From Chara braunii (taxonomy: Eukaryota > Streptophyta > Charophyceae > Charales > Characeae): DNA of 30,063 bases. A program made the translations under genes and the position numbers. The number at the start of each line of letters is the position of its first letter. Within the stretch, counting starts at the first letter, position 1. Under the pieces are notes generated by a model that saw only the letters and a list, made by a program, of their open reading frames with translations, did not search any database and was not told where the DNA came from. Shown here piece after piece: positions 18,044 to 27,179 of the stretch. The stretch spans positions 2,713,529-2,743,591 of the forward strand of contig BFEA01000110.1 of the NCBI GenBank assembly GCA_003427395.1. Reading direction: 5' to 3'.

Positions 18044-19718
18044 GTTCTTTTGTCGCAAGCGGGTAATGCCGACCTTCTATGTTTAGACAGGCGGTTATGT
18101 GGAGAGAGAGAGAAAGAGGGATCAGTCATGGCGAGCACTGGTGCTAGGAACTGGTGGTGGATGACTTCATTTTCGGAGGGACAGGTGACTCTATTCTGGC
18201 TGCCTACTCCACGAACGAGTGGGGCGAGCACAACCTTCCATCAATGCGTCATCCTTACTCATTGATTTGACTCGTGAGAAGACTGGGGGAACGTCTGGGA
18301 AGCTGGTCGAATGAGTAGGACGAACAGTGAGTCGGCAACACGCGATCTCTGGGTAGTATTTGAACTCTGCTTATCAACTGGCTTCGACTCCCTGCCTTGA
18401 CGTTAGCGACACTGAAACCTGGTTGCCTCGTCCTTGCTACCGTGCAAACTGCTCCTTTCTTGTCCCCTCGCTTGTTCTTTAGTCACTGAATCCACAGGAC
18501 CACAATGATTATATTGAATAACTGAGACCCGTGCCTAGGTTAAGAAAAAGAGAAAAAACACATGGTGATTGCTGCTATTAGTTAATAGTGGAATGAGCCT
18601 TTTAACGAGAGCAGGGGAGAAAGTTGAATAGGGATCTGAATACCGCAGGGGAATTACTAATTGAAGAATGAGATCAACGCTTATCTCTGCTTTTCGAGAC
18701 AACAGACCGCTTGAAGAAATGCTAATACGAGTACTGTTGGACAGTGTTCTAGTACGCAGCAAAGAAAATAAAGTAGGTGATGACCTATATGAAGGGCAGC
18801 TATGAACTAGGGAAAGTGGAACTGTTAAAAAGTCAAAACCACGCAATAAAAGACTATCGAGCGACTTATCATTGAGTTTGTCAAAAATGTTGAAATGTTT
18901 ACTTACGAGTGATTAAGCAGATGCTCTCTCTTCGTGGTAAACTTTGTACGGTCGTTATGTTCGCGTGAATATGAGTCTCTATGCGGCCTGAGTGGGCCGA
19001 TGGGCTTGATAGTCGATGGAGATAGGTAAACTGCACAGGGGGAGGAATCGACCAACAAGATAAGACATCTAGCTACTTCTCCTCTCTTTTGTTTGATTAC
19101 TATGTTGAAGGGACTTGCCTAGCAATGAGATCGTGAATGGATCAATCATTTGACTAGTGAATTATGTTTTATTCATCTAGTGTTCGCAAAGTGGAAATGC
19201 GTGGACATATCAGTTGGGGACTGAATGGTTTAGTAGTTGGTGTTGAGCGAAGCAACCGCTGTTAAGTGTGAACTCGCAAATTATTTGGCTATACCATCTT
19301 CACACGAAGAAAAGTCAGGGGTTGTGGCCCCAAGATTAAACTGGGGACGCTTGACCCTCTTTCCTTTTTTTGCTGCCTATGATTAGGGAATTACTCAGAA
19401 TACAGTGTTTTGGAATCAAGTCGTAGACATTCGTACTATATGAATAATATAGGTCGGAACACCCTCTCTCTCTGACCCAAAAACTACACCAGAGAATATC
19501 ACGGACACGAGAAGAGTCAGATCCCTGAGAAGCCAGAGCACGTGTACGACATTGGCTCCGTGTTGCTTGGTTGTTTTCTTAGCACGGGTCAAGCCGAGAT
19601 TATCATTAGACTGCATTCGTACTTTCATTCCCCCTTTTTATTTTTTTTATGGTCTGTTGTTTGCGAGCCACTGCATTATTCGCCACAAGATACTAGTATC
19701 CCGCGCTAGACTGCATTA
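18044..19718. other. Unassigned 1.7-kb stretch
   Basis: Mixed-composition sequence with only short shadow frames. I find no repeats matching elsewhere in the window, except a 14-mer GCACGTGTACGACA (19538-19551) that recurs at 20167-20180 just inside the next element, and GACTGCATT at about 19609 and 19709. Confidence 0.5.
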
Positions 19719-20258
19719 GACTGAGAATAGACGGAGTTGACGGGAAACTCGGATTGAGCTTGCCTTCAAAAACAACTGGTGCAATCTCTCTGACCTTCTA
19801 CTCCCCTACTCAACTCGTCTTTTCAAGAGGCCTAGAGAGGTTGAATCAGAAGTCACGTGACTGTGCGAGCCAGGTGCGCCGCCTGCTCGAGCGCCTGCAG
19901 ACCAGTACATCCACGCGGGGGTGCTTGCTCGTACAATCACTATACCTACAAACTCAGGGAACTGTTCGTTAAAAACGTTATATACGGTTCGTCAAAGGCT
20001 GATGAGTGCTGGTTAACTCGAGTGCCTAACTAGTTGAGAATAGGAGGCGACAAACTGTGCTCATTCACTTTACTTCTCAACTCAAGATTGTACTTTTGCA
20101 ACTGTCATAGACACTGGACGGACACTCACTAAATGAATCACCAGTAGATGGTTAATTACTTATCCCGCACGTGTACGACAAGGTCAGAGAGATTGCACCA
20201 GTTGGTTTTGAAGGCAAGCTCAATCCGAGTTTCCCGTCAACTCCGTCTATTCTCAGTC
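19719..20258. mobile_element. Non-coding element with 79-bp terminal inverted repeats
   Basis: The left arm 19719-19797 (starting GACTGAGAATAGACGG) is the reverse complement of 20180-20258, with one or two mismatches. The inside (about 380 bp) has no open frame of note and includes a 12-bp palindrome, AGTCACGTGACT (19851-19862). Long, nearly identical TIRs with no transposase suggest a non-autonomous DNA transposon, perhaps Mutator-like in form. I could not find a matching 8-11-bp target-site duplication in the flanks, so the superfamily stays open. Confidence 0.75.
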
Positions 20259-21348
20259 ATTTGACGTCGATGAGCAAGAGACGGTCCGTAATGCGAAAAA
20301 TATCCTACCAGTTAGTAAAGTATCTGCTGGACAATGATTAAAGATGAACCATCGTACATTGACACCAAGTTTTGGGTCTACTTGAACAATATTCGGTGGC
20401 TTAGTTGAATCCTGAGTCTCTTCGGCCGGAGCCCTGACACTTCTGTTCGTGTATTTTACTAGAACTGGTCTAACAAGAGAAGGTTGGTCTGTCCCCATTT
20501 GTTTCCTTTTGTTCGTATCAAGCGAAAATAAATCCTAGTAAAACCCAGGGAAGAGCTTCGTGGCCTAGGAATTTTATCTACCTATTATTGTTGTAGTAGC
20601 GTTCAGATTCGCTTCGCGTAGTACTCGAACAAGGCCTCACGAGTGACAAGTTTCATACAGTAAGTGGCCAGGGGTAACGACCGATGATATGACGCATTTT
20701 GTGAACTGAGGGCCAAACATCGTTTTCTTTTATCGGTTGTGCAAAGGTTGTGATAAACCGGGGTACTCATCTGATCACTAATAGTAGTCAATATTAATTA
20801 ATTCCTGGATTGCCCCCGGAGTTGAAACAGAGTGCGTAGGGCGGTAGGTGGACTGAGGTTACAATGAGAGGCACTGTTGTAGAGAGGTAGCAGTCCTACC
20901 ATAGTTACCATTAGCCACAACCCGCGCTTAATCTGTGTCAACATTTGAAAAAAGGGGATGTTGCTAACATAACGCCACGCATCATTTTAACTGAACCTTC
21001 GTTTGTAAGGGTATCTCGTGTTGATCTGATTCAAGGTGTTCACGATTCCCGGTGCACTAATCGCTGCCTATCGTAGTCCTTATGAGAAAAAAAAAATCTA
21101 GCATCAGTAAAAAGGGGAAAAGATCTGTTTGCAGCGGAGGTCACTCATCAAACCTTCAATTGGTCAGCAGGTGAGTCTGAGCCGCCCGTCTCCTTCAACT
21201 TAGGTGAGGGTTGTCTGACTCCTCCTTGAACCAGAACTTCATGATGTTGAAAACCTCAACTCAGAGCACGAATGGTTTAGTCGTTATTCCCCATTTGTAT
21301 GCTGATCTGAGGGAATGGAAGTCAGTGTTCTAAGTGCGGCGAATACCT
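20259..21348. other. Unassigned 1.1-kb stretch
   Basis: No gene, RNA or repeat recognised. Confidence 0.5.
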
Positions 21349-21870
21349 CAACAGAAAAAATTCCCAGAATTAAATAATCATTCTATAGTGAAATTACATT
21401 CTAAATTTAAAATTTTCATTCCATCTTAAAAAATGTCAGTTCAATTTTAAAATTTTTCATCTTACTTGAAAACTTTCATTCTAAGAACACAGTATCCCTT
21501 CTTATTTGAACTGCATGCTAGAGATAGAATGAAAGTCTGGATGAGTTCATGAAATATTTTAATTGGATTGTCATTCTAAGTAAGGATTTTCAGTCACAAA
21601 TAGGTTAATCCAATCTAAATTAGAAGATATTTCTTGTAACAGAATGAAAGTTTAATGAAAACATTTCATAAACTCATCCAGACTTTCATTCCATCTGGAA
21701 CAAATAGATGTCGTTGGAAGGGAAAACTCATATTTAGACCGAAACTTATCAAATAAAACTGAAAATTTTAGAATTGGACGAATATTGGAATGATAATTTA
21801 TAAATATGAAGGATTTTTTTTTTATGGAATGTTTTTTTAACTTTCATTTCTTGTGGGAATTTTTTTGTTG
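21349..21870. mobile_element. Fold-back MITE, copy 1
   Basis: Terminal inverted repeats CAACAGAAAAAATTCCC and GGGAATTTTTTTGTTG bound about 522 bp of AT-rich sequence. The interior is itself palindromic: GAATGAAAGTCTGGATGAGT near 21528 reappears inverted near 21673, so the whole element can fold on itself. No coding capacity. The flanks repeat only CT/CT (2 bp), too short to count as a firm target-site duplication. Confidence 0.75.
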
Positions 21871-22660
21871 CTGGAAACCCCTCTGGGTACTAAGAACCTT
21901 GTGAAGTGCCTTGTGTAATGTACTGTAGGTTGAACTCAGTCATGTGGTAAAGCTAGTGGATTACCCTTGGTTGGTAATCTTCAAATTTTATATTATCTGA
22001 GTACTACCCTTAACGGACTGTCAACTGAGAAGGAACTCCCTTACGTACTCTCTGATCTCGTACCAGAAACGAAAAAATAAGGTGGAAAAATAGACATGAG
22101 CCGCAAAAATGTCCTGATTATGACCTGCACTTTATACCGCGCAAAAGAGGAAGGATGAGAGGAGAAGGTATTGAAAGAGGTTGAAAATTATAAGTATTGA
22201 GAGAGATTGCTGTGGGGATGGTGAAAGACCATTACAAGTTTATAGAGTACGTTTTCTACATCCACGAATCGAGTGGGAAACTGCACAGCACCAATTCGAT
22301 TTTAGAAACTGTTGAACAGACCAGGGCAAAGCTCGTATGAGCTCAACAGTGCTCGAACCACCATCTTCAGAACTCTATTAACTTTTGAACAACAACAGTC
22401 TGCAGCTTCCTTTAGCAGTGAGGTGATACGTGAATTCACGATTCGGTGATTTAACGTATCAGCAATTATTTCAGATAATATTCAAACAATATTCAAACAG
22501 TATTCAGACAACACTCAAGCAAACGTTTTAATCAAAGTTGACTCTGCATTTCTCCAACTCGAAAAACACTCAAGATTTGTGGCGGGGAACGATCAGCACA
22601 CGGTAAAGTTCCCACCCTACACCAGTGATTGATTCTGGTGTCTGTTAAAACACATGAGTG
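21871..22660. other. Spacer with an 11-bp tandem repeat and a fold-back
   Basis: Holds four 11-bp units (22477-22520), the palindrome CGTGAATTCACG (22429-22440) and part of an inverted pair at 22583-22677. No gene seen. Confidence 0.5.
22477..22520. repeat. 11-bp tandem repeat, four units
   Basis: Units AATATTCAAAC, AATATTCAAAC, AGTATTCAGAC and AACACTCAAGC follow one another without gaps. Confidence 0.85.
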
Positions 22661-22677
22661 TAGTTCAGTCGTTCCCC
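22583..22677. other. 95-nt fold-back
   Basis: GGGGAACGA (22583-22591) pairs perfectly with TCGTTCCCC (22669-22677). Inside, ACACCAG (22619-22625) pairs with CTGGTGT (22635-22641). This could be a structured RNA segment or a chance pairing. Confidence 0.4.
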
Positions 22678-23164
22678 AATCAGATGGTCAGTTTTGACCA
22701 GCCTCAATAGGATATCCCTTAAAGATGCTTTCAGATATCAGTATGTCAGTGCTGTTGCCTTCAGCCGAGGGGGTTTATTAGTTTTTGTTGTCCATACCAG
22801 TTTCACAGGGGGCTCTATTCATGACATAAGAATCTATCTGAAGAAGGGGAAGGAGACTCATGAGCACTTCGATTCGATCTGGGTCACTGCTACTAGGTAT
22901 CTTGAGGGGAAGGAGAAAAAGCTCGATAAGAACGGGACAAAGTTGATCCGAAGCTTCGGACCCAAGCTCTATTCCGAGTCTGACTATCCCAGGTCTCAAG
23001 TTCCTTTCCTTCTCACAGACGGCTCCTGCTGGGGTGACTTGGTAGATGTGGCCAAAAGGTACATTTCGCCAGCAGTGATTGATTATGAGGCGATGACTGA
23101 ACAATCAAAGTTCCAACACCTAAGAAGAGGGGTTTTCTCTCAACCATATCTTCCCACACTATGA
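22664..23164 (+). CDS. 'D-I-R-x-Y' module A, about 166-codon ORF fragment, unknown family
   Basis: The frame opens after a stop at 22661-22663 and has no upstream ATG, so the true start is missing or elsewhere. It contains a hydrophobic strand (GLLVFVVHTSF), then HDIRIYLKKGKETHEHF, then WVTATRYLEGKEKKLDK and DGSCWGDLVDVAKRYISP. The order hydrophobic strand, D-I/V-R-x-Y, charged linker, 'YLE-x2-K-x2-L-x-K' recurs at 24793, 25190, 25690 and 25977. The region lies upstream of a retrotransposon primer-binding site, so it would sit in or before an LTR, which is odd for coding sequence. Function unknown. Confidence 0.5.
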   Translation, partial: FSRSPIRWSVLTSLNRISLKDAFRYQYVSAVAFSRGGLLVFVVHTSFTGGSIHDIRIYLKKGKETHEHFDSIWVTATRYLEGKEKKLDKNGTKLIRSFGPKLYSESDYPRSQVPFLLTDGSCWGDLVDVAKRYISPAVIDYEAMTEQSKFQHLRRGVFSQPYLPTL

Positions 23165-23810
23165 GAGGAGTTTTGTGCGATGGTTGATTTCCGTATCATG
23201 GGACTTGACTGGAAGTGCTCGGAACTAGCAGGTTTTAGGTGGCTCTACATTCAGAAGCCACAGACTCACCGAGTACGGGGACATGGTTCGAGGTACAGGA
23301 AATGCACTGGAAAGTGAAAAATCGAGTGAGAGATACAGAGGGATGAGTGAGGACTCTTGACTGGTGCTGGTTATGCTCTCTACATGTGTACTCCTTGAAA
23401 CTATTATGAGTTTTCATTCTTCCCTCACTTAACTTTGTCATTTCTCGAGTCAGTCAGTCTTGCTTCTTGCATTGTCGTTGTTGATGATTGCATTTCTCTG
23501 ATGATTCTGTCACGGTTCTCAAAATTAGTAAACTGACAAAATTTATGCATGCATGACATACCATAATTTTATGATTATTACTTGCATGATTCTTTGTTGT
23601 TTTGAATGAAAATAAAAGATTCATAAGACTGGGGACCGACGAAGACCGCAATTGAAGGATCTCGCTCGAAGCCGGACGCAAACAACAGGAAGGGATTTGC
23701 TCTATTTAATCTAATTTATTTATTGCAAACAACGTTCAAAATCCTGCGTAACCACCTGTTGGCTTTTCGGTCGCCTAGAGAGGTCCGACTGAGAAAAAAT
23801 ACGACAAAAA
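23165..23810. other. Putative 5' LTR end region
   Basis: No gene. A primer-binding site follows immediately, so some part of this stretch is probably a 5' LTR ending near CA at 23805-23806. Its left boundary cannot be set because no second LTR copy lies in the window. A TATA-like CTATTTAAT occurs near 23702. Confidence 0.35.
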
Positions 23811-23828
23811 TGGCGCCGTTGCCGGGGA
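23811..23828 (+). other. Retrotransposon primer-binding site for tRNA-Asp
   Basis: TGGCGCCGTTGCCGGGGA is the exact complement of the 18-nt 3' end of plant tRNA-Asp including CCA. It is the usual primer site of many plant Ty3/gypsy elements. The CA at 23805-23806 would be the LTR end, leaving a 4-nt A spacer. First-strand DNA synthesis would start here. Confidence 0.8.
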
Positions 23829-24268
23829 CATGAAAATTTTTCGTGTCCGGAACGAGCCTGGGTCAGCAAACAACTTTGAGCTTTGATTAGGCCATGAAAA
23901 CTATTGACAATTTCGAAAATTTCATATTGACTTTATTATTCTGATTGAGATGCAATTCTCTTGAAAGTTTCAGTTGCTAACTAAGTCTCATCTCTTCATG
24001 TGTGAGGTACCACACCGCACTGGAAGAGGAGACTGATATAATTATTGGAGAAAATCGAGCTTGATCTCAGGTATGTTGTATGAGTCATCGACTATTGAAA
24101 GAGATTGAGAAAGGAGAACAAATCAGATCCGGGAGATGTCGGTCAACGATGCATTGAAAACGATTTTGAGTAAACACACGTCTAAGGAAATACCCCCTAC
24201 CAGTATGAGGGTTGATGGGTCTATCATTCACATGGTTCGACCATCTGTATAGTGCTGACTCGCTTCTT
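23829..24268 (+). other. Retrotransposon leader, no gene seen
   Basis: Non-coding by inspection; stops in all frames. It is interrupted on its right by MITE copy 2. Confidence 0.45.
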
Positions 24269-24787
24269 CAACAGAAGAATTTTCACAAGAAATGAAAGTT
24301 GAAAAAACATTGTAAAAAAAAAATCCTTCATATTTATAAATTATCATTCCAATGTTCGTCCTATTCTAAAATTTTCAGTTTTATTTGATAAGTTCCCGTC
24401 TAAATATGAGTTTTTCCTTCCAAGTACATCTATTTGTTCAAGATGGAATGAAAATTTGAATGATTTTATGAAATGTTTTAATTAAACTTTCATTCTACTA
24501 CAATGAATATCTTCTAATTTAGATTGGATTGACCTATTTATGAATGAAAAGCTTCACTTAGAATGACATTCCAATTAAAATATTCCATGAACTCATCCAG
24601 ATTTAATTCCATCTCTAGCATGCAGTTCAAATAAGAAGGGATACCCCATTATTGGAAGGAAGGTTTTCACGTAAGAAGGAAAATTTTAAAATTGGAATGA
24701 ATTTTTTTAAGATGGAATGAAAATTTAAAATTTAGAATGTAATTTTACTATAGAATGATTATTTAGTTCTATGAAATTTTTCTGTTG
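24269..24787. mobile_element. Fold-back MITE, copy 2
   Basis: About 519 bp, related to 21349-21870; aligned in inverted orientation the two match along their length at roughly 80-85% by eye. The ends are CAACAGAAGAATTTTC and GAAATTTTTCTGTTG. TT flanks both sides, a possible 2-bp duplication. Its right end abuts module A2 at about 24790, so it seems to have landed in the ORF array. Confidence 0.75.
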
Positions 24788-24792
24788 TTGGA

Positions 24793-24870
24793 GGGGAATA
24801 TCTATGATATCCGTCCTTACGTCAAAAAGGGAGAATGCAATGACGACGATAATCTTAATTGGTGATGAGA
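24793..24870 (+). pseudogene. 'D-I-R-x-Y' module A2, truncated by the MITE
   Basis: Directly right of the MITE, the plus strand reads IYDIRPYVKKGECNDDD followed by NLNW. This parallels module A (HDIRIYLKKGKE...W). The left half of the module is not present on the other side of the MITE in a form I can see. Stops follow at once. Confidence 0.5.
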
Positions 24871-25189
24871 AATTGTTGTCCAGTTCATCTATGATGAAAG
24901 AGCAGACCTAATCAAGTGAAAAAAGAAGTGGAATGAGGTCTAATGCCAGTAACATGTGAGACTGTTCTGATCTCTCCTATACTTGACAGCTAATGTGATG
25001 AGACTAATTGACTGCCAATTATCAGCATAGTACCAAAATGGGAGAGATGAATTGATGGTCATGAGAACTAAAGAGACTTCAACAAAGGAAATTAGACAGA
25101 GAAGGTCGAAATTTGACAGAGGTTCAAACCCAAGTCAAGAGAAGGTCGAGTGACTCCTGAGATCACTGAATACTCTAAGTAAGAGAGAG

Positions 25190-25540
25190 TTGTTCCCATA
25201 TGAGGCTGTCAGATATGAGATGGTCGAGAGTGGATGGGAGCAGGAACGATTTTGTGTACTGATATTTTATTTTATAGACCTGGATACGTATGATGTGAGA
25301 CTTTATGTCCCAAAAGAAAGAAGTACTGATGCAGTGTCCGGGAGATGCTGGGTATTTGCTGAAGAGGTTGTATTGAAAGAGAAAAAGAGACTTGAAAAGG
25401 AAAATAAATGTTTCATTGAATTTACTTGATTTACTGTCCTTGAGGAATTTTCAGCTCCTCCCTTACCCGATATCAACTTGTCAAGAAATAATTGGTCTGC
25501 AGTGGTTGAGTTTGCACTGAAAGTGGAAAGAGACCGAGGA
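25190..25540 (+). pseudogene. 'D-V-R-x-Y' module B
   Basis: The frame to 25429 has RFCVLIFYFIDLDTYDVRLY, then WVFAEEVVLKEKKRLEKENK. After a TGA it continues in the same frame with PPLPDINLSRNNW and AVVEFALKVERD, paralleling module A's DGSCWGDLVDVAKR. It has no ATG (opens at TTG). Family unknown. Confidence 0.45.
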
Positions 25541-25689
25541 ACCAAATGAGCTAGCTCTATTTATCTCTAAAAGAGAAACCCTGATTTAGATTGATAAGGG
25601 GATATGGGAGGTTGAGTAAAGCTGAATCAGAAAAACTGTTAAATTCTCTTAATTCTATAACGAGGAGAGCCGTGATTCTCAATGAGATC

Positions 25690-25960
25690 GTGAGATATGA
25701 GGCTCTCTAGAATCCAGAACGAAAGCAGGACAGCGTGTATGTTCTTAATTGTTATTTTATTGATCTTGATGAGTATGATGTTGGGATCTACGTACCAAGA
25801 CAAAGATTTGAAGAATATAGAAAAGGTTCATGCTGACAACGAAAATCGGATATCGTGCATGATGAGAAAAGAAGGTTAGAACGGGAAGGATAAAGTTTCT
25901 CTTGGAGTACCTATGTCAGACCTTTTATTGGAATATCATTTCCTCCTGTTGAAAGCCTTA
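25690..25960 (+). pseudogene. 'D-V-x-x-Y' module C, frameshifted
   Basis: About 480 bp downstream of module B with clear nucleotide similarity: YFIDLDEYDVGIYVPRQRF, then after a stop DEKRRLERED. The frame matching module B differs from the longest open frame here (25697-25879). Confidence 0.45.
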
Positions 25961-25976
25961 CTTTTTTAAGGGACAA

Positions 25977-26387
25977 TTGATCAACCATGATAAATTTTGC
26001 ATGGAAGGTGAAGAGGGCTCAATAAGAATACTCTCAGTAGCAAGGATAACTACTGTGAGAGGTAAACTTTATGAGGTAACGGGGTATGATAATCCCTTCG
26101 TAATTCTAAGATATGAGACTTGTGGGAGAGGACATATAACATTTCACATTCTTGTGGTCAAGTTCCTGAACTCTGGCAGTCTGGACGTGAGGGTCTATGC
26201 CTCAGCCTGTCTAGAGGAGGAAGTTGGCTATTTGGAATGTCTGAAGAAGGCGTATATCAGTCTCGAGCGAACAAAAGAGTGGCTAGAAAAGTTGAAAAGG
26301 AAAGTGACACGGCGAGCGAGAGTAAGTCGGTTTGAGAAACTCCCTGGGTTCTCAATTGCTGATGGGTTTGAGGATAGGAGAGATTGA
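25977..26387 (+). CDS. 'D-V-R-x-Y' module D, 136-codon ORF, unknown
   Basis: The ORF reads ITFHILVVKFLNSGSLDVRV, then YLECLKKAYISLERTKEWLEK and a basic tail KLKRKVTRRARVSRFEKL. The layout matches modules A and B. It opens at TTG; internal ATGs exist (for example at 25987). Its TGA stop is followed with no gap by ATG at 26388. Confidence 0.45.
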   Translation: MINHDKFCMEGEEGSIRILSVARITTVRGKLYEVTGYDNPFVILRYETCGRGHITFHILVVKFLNSGSLDVRVYASACLEEEVGYLECLKKAYISLERTKEWLEKLKRKVTRRARVSRFEKLPGFSIADGFEDRRD

Positions 26388-26549
26388 ATGTCTTTGATGG
26401 AGACTATTGCTGAGGTTGGTAGAGCAAGAGAGAAAAAATCTACTGTGATGATAAAATCTCTGCTTTTGAGTACTTTTGAGCACAGATTTGAGATCCCTCA
26501 TTATGTCAATCCTGAGATTTATTTTTCAGATGTTGTCTATGATGGTTAA
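26388..26549 (+). CDS. 53-aa ORF between modules D and E, unknown
   Basis: ATG directly follows the stop of module D in the same frame. The peptide starts MSLMETIAEVGRAREKKSTV and ends EIYFSDVVYDG. Its TAA is followed 2 nt later by the ATG of the next ORF. No domain recognised. Confidence 0.35.
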   Translation: MSLMETIAEVGRAREKKSTVMIKSLLLSTFEHRFEIPHYVNPEIYFSDVVYDG

Positions 26550-26551
26550 CA

Positions 26552-26848
26552 ATGCCCAGTTTAGTTGAACAACTAATGTTTATGATTATGCTGGAAGAAA
26601 GAATAGTCAAGATACAAGAGACTCTTCGGATCTCTGCAAAAAACCTCTCTACTTTAGATATGCGTGAGTTCTTGCAACCTTTCTTTGACCAGATGAGAGG
26701 TTCTGTCTTAAGAGCCATTACTGACCAGAATGAGATCAACTATTTATTAAAGATGGTGAAAGTGAGAACTGTTGACTCGAAGAGAATATCAGACCACTCT
26801 TCTAGAGAAAGAGTTTCTCTTGCAAGAAGAATTAACAGTGGTTCATAA
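26552..26848 (+). CDS. Tandem paralogue E, 98 aa, unknown family
   Basis: The ATG context is AACAATG. Helical-looking protein with KNLSTLDMREFLQPFFDQM, RGSVLRAITDQNEINYLL and a C-terminal RVSLARRINSGS. It aligns with the next ORF along its length: NLST-x-D-x-RE, a central R...L-x2-IT...I-x-Y-x-L, and a terminal VSLARR. The two therefore arose by duplication. Stop TAA, then 3 nt, then the next ATG. Confidence 0.5.
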   Translation: MPSLVEQLMFMIMLEERIVKIQETLRISAKNLSTLDMREFLQPFFDQMRGSVLRAITDQNEINYLLKMVKVRTVDSKRISDHSSRERVSLARRINSGS

Positions 26849-26851
26849 ACA

Positions 26852-27118
26852 ATGCAATTTGACTATGAGATCATAGACTTGACACGATACTTTATGATCC
26901 GGGGTACCATAAAAGGATATGATATAAATTTAAGTACGGATGATGAAAGAGAACTGATTGAAGATTATATTGGAAGACTGAGAAGGATTGCATTGCCATT
27001 GATCACTATCCATTCTATTATTGCCTACACTCTCTATATACAGAATTCTCAAGGGGTAGAGCAAACGAGGGAAGAGAGAAATGAACCAGTATCTCTTGCA
27101 AGAAGAGTAAGAGACTGA
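26852..27118 (+). CDS. Tandem paralogue F, 88 aa, unknown family
   Basis: The ATG context is again AACAATG. Contains DINLSTDDERELIEDYIGRL, RRIALPLITIHSIIAYTLYI and PVSLARRVRD at the end, matching paralogue E. Same frame as E. It lies 61 bp before the gag ATG. Context suggests a retrotransposon accessory or pre-gag protein; this is inference from position only. Confidence 0.5.
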   Translation: MQFDYEIIDLTRYFMIRGTIKGYDINLSTDDERELIEDYIGRLRRIALPLITIHSIIAYTLYIQNSQGVEQTREERNEPVSLARRVRD

Positions 27119-27179
27119 AGAATAAGAAAAAAGAAGACAAAAGTGACAGAGGTAGAGAAGAGAGTATCAAGGAGAGTCT

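Noticed and set aside
18535-18846. 103-codon minus-strand frame
   Set aside because: No motif, no repeat context and no matching neighbour; length is within chance for this composition.
19999-20006. CTGATGAG as a hammerhead ribozyme core
   Set aside because: No GAAA box or matching stems occur at the required distance. Other CTGATGA occurrences (5763, 8991, 28425) also lack them.
25121-25131. GGTTCAAACCC as a tRNA or SINE B box
   Set aside because: No A box or cloverleaf arms occur upstream at the right spacing, and there is no poly(A) or target duplication.
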